A stretch of DNA of 7,981 bases from Desulfonema limicola (GTDB lineage: Bacteria; Desulfobacterota; Desulfobacteria; Desulfobacterales; DYRC01), in the NCBI GenBank assembly GCA_020718925.1, contig DYRC01000111.1, positions 3,806-11,786 of the forward strand, given 5' to 3'. Below are positions 6,299 to 7,981 of this stretch, piece after piece (within the stretch, counting starts at the first letter, position 1; each line of letters opens with the position of its first letter). The notes under the pieces were generated by a model. It searched no databases. It saw only the letters and a program-made list of their open reading frames with translations, and was not told where the DNA came from. Both the position numbers and the translations under genes were made by a program.

Positions 6299-7907
6299 TA
6301 ATAACATGCCTGATATTCTGCTCATACAGCCGCCGATAGAAGATTTTTATCTGACTGCCAAAAGAACTATTCCGTATGGGCTTGCCTGCATTGCGTCTGC
6401 ATTGATGAAAAGCGGTTTTTCCGTAGAAATCTTTGACGCGCTGGCAAGCCCTAAAACCCGTCAGCTTCCTATTCCGCCGGAAATGGCGTTTCTTGCGCCG
6501 TATTATGAAAAATCAGACATCTCGCCGTTTGCGCTGTTTCACGGATTCAAGCATTTCGGATACAGTTTTGAGCATATCGGCAAAATTGCCAAAGCATCCG
6601 GCGCGTTTCTGATAGGCATATCTTCGCTGTTCACCGCATACAGCCATGAGGCAATCAGGGTTGCTGAAACCGTCCGGCAATATTGCCCCCAAGCAAAAAT
6701 TGTCATGGGCGGTCATCATCCGACAGCCATGCCTGAATCGGTCATGCAATGCAAGTCAGCGGATTTTGTGCTGCGCGGAGACGGGGAAGTGTCTCTGCCG
6801 CTGCTTGCAGAGGCGATCAGAAATGGCAAAAACCCGGAGTCTGTTCCCGGAATCGTATTCCGAAAATCTGACGGTTCTCTTCATGTCAGCGAGCCTGCGC
6901 TGATGGAAAATTTGGATGATTATCCCCTGCCCGCATCAGAGTTGATTCACCACAAATTCTATCATCGGGGAAAAGGGCATAGCGCGGTTATCACTGCCAG
7001 CCGGGGCTGCCCGAAGCCTTGCAGTTATTGCTGCATGGCAGGCGTAAAATACCGGAAAAGAAGCACTGAGTCCGTGCTTGCTGAAATTGAGCGGGCGGTT
7101 GTTCAGTACGGCGTCAGATTTATGGATATTGAAGATGAAAATATTTCTCTGGATCGCCAATGGTTTTTAACCCTGCTGCATGAAATTCAGACGCGGTTTT
7201 CCGGTTATGAGCTTGAACTCAGAGCCATGAACGGCTTGTTTCCGCCATCGCTTGATGAAGACATCATTTATCAGATGAAGCAAGCCGGGTTCAAAACGCT
7301 CAATCTTTCGTTAGGAACTGCCAACCCGGAGCAGCAGAAGCGATTCGGGCGGCGCGATATGCGGAATTCGCTTGAAAATGCCTTGAAACTTGCCGAAGTA
7401 TTCGGGCTTGAAGCGGTTTCTTACATTATTATCGGTGCGCCGGGGCAGCGCGCTGAAGATTCTTTGAATGATCTGCTCTATCTTGCAAACTTGAACACCA
7501 TTGTCGGCGTATCGGTATTTTATCCCGCGCCCGGAAGTGCGGATTTTAAGAAATGTGAACAATTAGGCATTCTTCCAGAACATCTTTCATTGATGCGCTC
7601 TTCTGCGTTGCCGCTTTCTCACACCACAACGCGACTTGAAATTCTCACCTTGCTGAGATTGGGGCGAATCCTTAATTTTATGAAACTGCTTAAAAAACAA
7701 GATGTTCAGACAGATCATCGGCATAAGATCGGCAAAAGATTTCTGGAAGAATTTCTGGAAGATGGCAGAATCAGAGGCATGACGCGGGAAGGTGAGGTGT
7801 TTGAGCATGAGGTTTCGGGAAATCTCGCAGAGGCATTTATTCGTGGGGTATTTCTCACGGCAATAAATTGCCGCGCTATTACAGGCTGTCCCTACGGGAC
7901 AAATTAA
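6261..7907 (+). CDS. B12-binding-type radical SAM protein, substrate unknown
   Basis: The 548-residue reading starts at ATG 6261. A cobalamin-binding-like Rossmann domain (about 17-185) has PDILLIQPP, VMGGHHPTAMPE (148-159) and RGDGE (172-176), but no DxHxxG motif for the lower ligand. The radical SAM core follows, with its 4Fe-4S cluster motif CPKPCSYC (C250, C254, C257, the CxxxCxxC pattern), IEDEN (290-294), and LSLGTANPEQQKRFGR in the barrel. This is the class that also holds methyltransferases and tailoring enzymes; I cannot name the substrate. Start choice is uncertain. ATG 6261 has AAAGGA ending ten bases upstream, but its first 15 residues (ILLNSQFSILN) are read from a heptad repeat. 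ATG 6306 begins exactly at the conserved domain but lacks a ribosome binding site. The last 16 or so residues (TAINCRAITGCPYGTN) are read from hairpin repeats. It probably belongs to the pepA unit. Confidence 0.85.
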   Translation: MKILLNSQFSILNNNMPDILLIQPPIEDFYLTAKRTIPYGLACIASALMKSGFSVEIFDALASPKTRQLPIPPEMAFLAPYYEKSDISPFALFHGFKHFGYSFEHIGKIAKASGAFLIGISSLFTAYSHEAIRVAETVRQYCPQAKIVMGGHHPTAMPESVMQCKSADFVLRGDGEVSLPLLAEAIRNGKNPESVPGIVFRKSDGSLHVSEPALMENLDDYPLPASELIHHKFYHRGKGHSAVITASRGCPKPCSYCCMAGVKYRKRSTESVLAEIERAVVQYGVRFMDIEDENISLDRQWFLTLLHEIQTRFSGYELELRAMNGLFPPSLDEDIIYQMKQAGFKTLNLSLGTANPEQQKRFGRRDMRNSLENALKLAEVFGLEAVSYIIIGAPGQRAEDSLNDLLYLANLNTIVGVSVFYPAPGSADFKKCEQLGILPEHLSLMRSSALPLSHTTTRLEILTLLRLGRILNFMKLLKKQDVQTDHRHKIGKRFLEEFLEDGRIRGMTREGEVFEHEVSGNLAEAFIRGVFLTAINCRAITGCPYGTN

Positions 7908-7953
7908 AGTCCCATCGGGACGATACATAATAGCCCGGAAATTCATTTCCGGG
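7858..7953. repeat. Chain of four short palindromes at the end of the radical SAM gene
   Basis: In order: CGGCAATAAATTGCCG (7858-7873); TGTCCCTACGGGACA (7887-7901); GTCCCATCGGGAC (7909-7921); and CCCGGAAATTCATTTCCGGG (7934-7953), a perfect nine-pair stem with two loop bases. The second and third share GTCCC-NNN-GGGAC. The first two and the stop codon (7905-7907) fall inside the coding frame. No T-run follows the last stem, so this resembles a compound REP-type repeat more than a classical terminator, although it could still slow or end transcription. Confidence 0.75.
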
Positions 7954-7981
7954 AAGCGTGTTAAATTATGGACTACACACT

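Noticed and set aside
6255..6302. Small frame from ATG 6255 through the heptad array
   Set aside because: It ends after about 15 codons, consists only of repeat sequence, and overlaps the likely start of the radical SAM gene.
7934..7953. Rho-independent terminator after the radical SAM gene
   Set aside because: The stem is strong, but no T-run follows it on the plus strand (GAAGCGTG), so it is recorded as part of the palindromic repeat instead.

Overview
The window looks like a piece of a bacterial chromosome from a Gram-negative with moderate GC and AT-rich spacers. The GC-rich palindromic spacer repeats (read-through peptide of the LTPRPPSLKGKG type), the cNMP-GGDEF-EAL protein and the B12-type radical SAM protein fit a large-genome Desulfobacterota such as the Desulfonema or multicellular magnetotactic group. 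That placement is inference from gene style and repeat type, not a database result.

Layout. Two transcription units diverge from a 375-base spacer (2608-2982). Leftward on the minus strand: a CNNM/CBS membrane protein of the HlyC/CorC superfamily (2607-1432), a patatin-like protein (1371-238), and the start of a small exported protein (133 to the left edge) whose frame is broken at a run of nine G. Rightward on the plus strand: leucyl aminopeptidase PepA (2983-4452), a cyclic-nucleotide-sensor/GGDEF/EAL signalling protein 15 bases behind it (4468-6222), and a B12-binding-type radical SAM protein (6261 or 6306 to 7907).

The most notable points are these. (1) The patatin-like protein keeps the family layout, but the nucleophile Ser is Cys and the catalytic Asp is Glu, so it is either a pseudoenzyme or a Cys-type variant. 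(2) The exported ORF would read on to the window edge if the G run were 7 or 10 instead of 9, as expected of a phase-variable gene or a sequencing slip. (3) Two 84-92 base double-hairpin repeats lie as an inverted pair around the CNNM gene, and one supplies that protein's last residues and stop. (4) A heptanucleotide TGAGAA/TTCTCA array starts on the stop codon of the GGDEF-EAL gene and runs into the start of the radical SAM gene. (5) A chain of hairpins supplies the C-terminus of the radical SAM protein. Three of the five complete genes therefore end inside repeats.

The genes do not form an obvious pathway. The right-hand unit links a housekeeping peptidase with c-di-GMP turnover and a radical SAM enzyme of unknown substrate; the left-hand unit groups membrane and envelope-type proteins. 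I see no RNA genes, CRISPR array, transposase or phage gene.
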